Assembly (NCBI GenBank): GCA_032821775.1
Contig: JAVLRN010000007.1
Location: forward strand, 2,108,001 to 2,172,000
DNA length: 64,000 bases
DNA from: Sanguinoderma infundibulare
Taxonomy: Eukaryota; Basidiomycota; Agaricomycetes; Polyporales; Polyporaceae
Reading direction: 5' to 3'
A program made the position numbers and the translations under genes. Positions 63,151-64,000 of this stretch are shown in pieces (the stretch's first letter is position 1; each line of letters begins with the position of its first letter). Under the pieces are notes generated by a model, which was not told the origin of the DNA, searched no databases, and saw only the letters and a program-made list of their open reading frames with translations.

Positions 63151-63753
63151 CTAGTCGTCGGGCTTGCGCGCAGTTTCGAGCCCCATCTTGTACTCGTCCT
63201 CGCGACGTATGCCGACCGCTACCTCGATCCGGAGCCCAGCGGCGTCGTTGTCCTCCCATTGGGCGATCAAATTGAGGCACTTCAGGACCAGCACAGGAGG
63301 ACTGAGTGTGTGAAACGCAGGAGATACGACAATTGCCGTTGCAGACAGACGCACCTCGGCGGCTTTATCGGACATCTCTAATACGGCTTCATTCCGAGGC
63401 ACCGCGTCCACGTCGCACTCATCCTTCTCCTTGTATTGTGTCCGGTTCTCCGCGGCGGGAGGATATGCAATTAGTCGCGCTCGATGATACACACAATCGA
63501 CGTCCGTGTCATCTGACGAAGCGGTGACAAATGTTCTCCGGGTGCCTGTGGACGAAAGAGATGGTGGAAGCGCAGAGTGACGACCTATTTGCGTGGCTGC
63601 AGTCCGCCTCAGGGAAGTCGCAAACGGAGATGTCTTTGGAGCAGAAGGCACACGCGAAGACAGCGTTGTCAGCGCGCGGACAGGATCGTGTGAGCAGCGT
63701 CGAGGATTCGCGATGAGCTGTCTGAGCAAGTGGCGGGAGGATGCTGAAGTCAT
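63151..63753 (-). CDS. Hypothetical protein with possible mitochondrial presequence
   Basis: The frame begins near 63753 with MTSASSRHLLRQLIANPRRC and continues as a Ser/Arg-rich, acid-free stretch ending TGTRRTFVTASSDDT, which has the look of a mitochondrial targeting sequence. A 51-nt intron with GTGTAT donor and GACTAAT branch site would join VDC to NRTQYKEKDECD. Then AEVRLSATAIVVSPAFHTLS and VLKCLNLIAQWEDNDAAGL suggest beta strands. It stops after RKPDD at 63151. No family is recognised. The start is uncertain. Confidence 0.4.
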   Translation of the reverse strand: MTSASSRHLLRQLIANPRRCSHDPVRALTTLSSRVPSAPKTSPFATSLRRTAATQIGRHSALPPSLSSTGTRRTFVTASSDDTDVDCVYHRARLIAYPPAAENRTQYKEKDECDVDAVPRNEAVLEMSDKAAEVRLSATAIVVSPAFHTLSPPVLVLKCLNLIAQWEDNDAAGLRIEVAVGIRREDEYKMGLETARKPDD

Positions 63754-64000
63754 CGACTCGTTCGAAGGTCGCGGCCACCGTCAGCGTCGTCCGAGCCCGA
63801 CTCGGCCACTGACAAGTCGTGAGTCGTAACATGATCAGCGGGTCCAGGGCGACGGACCGGCCGGTCCGACACGCGCCTGCACTTGACTCTCCCATGGCAC
63901 AAGTCCGCTCAACAGTGTTTACGAAGAGGTATATAAGCTAACGCGCGCAAGGAGCTCGAGAATCGACCAAAGCCAGGCATCGCATCCCTGTGCTCCGTTG
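63754..64000. other. Right end of window, no supported feature
   Basis: A TATATAAG element at 63929-63937 and the flanking sequence could be a promoter of a plus-strand gene beyond the window edge. Nothing else is seen. Confidence 0.35.

Overview
The window looks like nuclear DNA of a filamentous basidiomycete, most likely an Agaricomycete. Genes are dense and broken by many short introns (about 45-75 nt, GTRNGY donors, CTRAY-type branch sites, YAG acceptors). Homologues of the fungal DASH subunit DAD1, a fungal-type protein kinase C (HR1-C2-C1-C1-kinase) and a secreted GMC oxidoreductase are present. No bacterial operons, rRNA, CRISPR or intact transposase gene were seen.

Layout. 1-3624 (-): 5' part of a Cdc25-type Ras exchange factor, cut by the window edge. 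3948-7813 (-): EFL1/Ria1 ribosome-release GTPase. 9566-11441: two convergent copies of a small beta-prism-like protein. 12497-12888 (+): DAD1. 13188-17224 (-): protein kinase C. 17470-19866 (+): a poorly resolved acidic protein. 20766-21552 (+): endosulfine/Igo-type PP2A inhibitor. 22642-24987 (+): DNA polymerase alpha B subunit. 25635-30263 (+): a second, complete Cdc25 paralogue. 30.7-35.9 kb: gene fragments, namely an in-frame UBP2-ILV3 chimera and an RPS26 exon relic, lying between inverted 19-bp repeats. 37079-50470 (+): three large tandem paralogues of a family I cannot name. 50.8-62.1 kb: a cassette with a DAD1 relic, a third beta-prism copy, the HUT1 nucleotide-sugar transporter and a GMC oxidoreductase, bounded by 1.25-kb inverted repeats. 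62.2-63.8 kb: a methyltransferase relic and weakly supported small genes.

Much of the window is conserved single-copy housekeeping: Ras and cell-wall-integrity signalling (Cdc25, PKC), cell-cycle control (endosulfine, DAD1, Pol alpha) and ribosome maturation (EFL1). These are ordinary neighbours, not a pathway cluster. What stands out is the amount of local duplication: Cdc25 twice in opposite orientation, the beta-prism gene three times with its promoter, DAD1 as gene plus relic, a three-gene tandem array, and a large inverted repeat. The strongest candidate for something undescribed is the tandem array at 37-50.5 kb. Its proteins are about 900-1000 residues, built of repeated modules, with a short motif that recalls TULIP/P-47 proteins.
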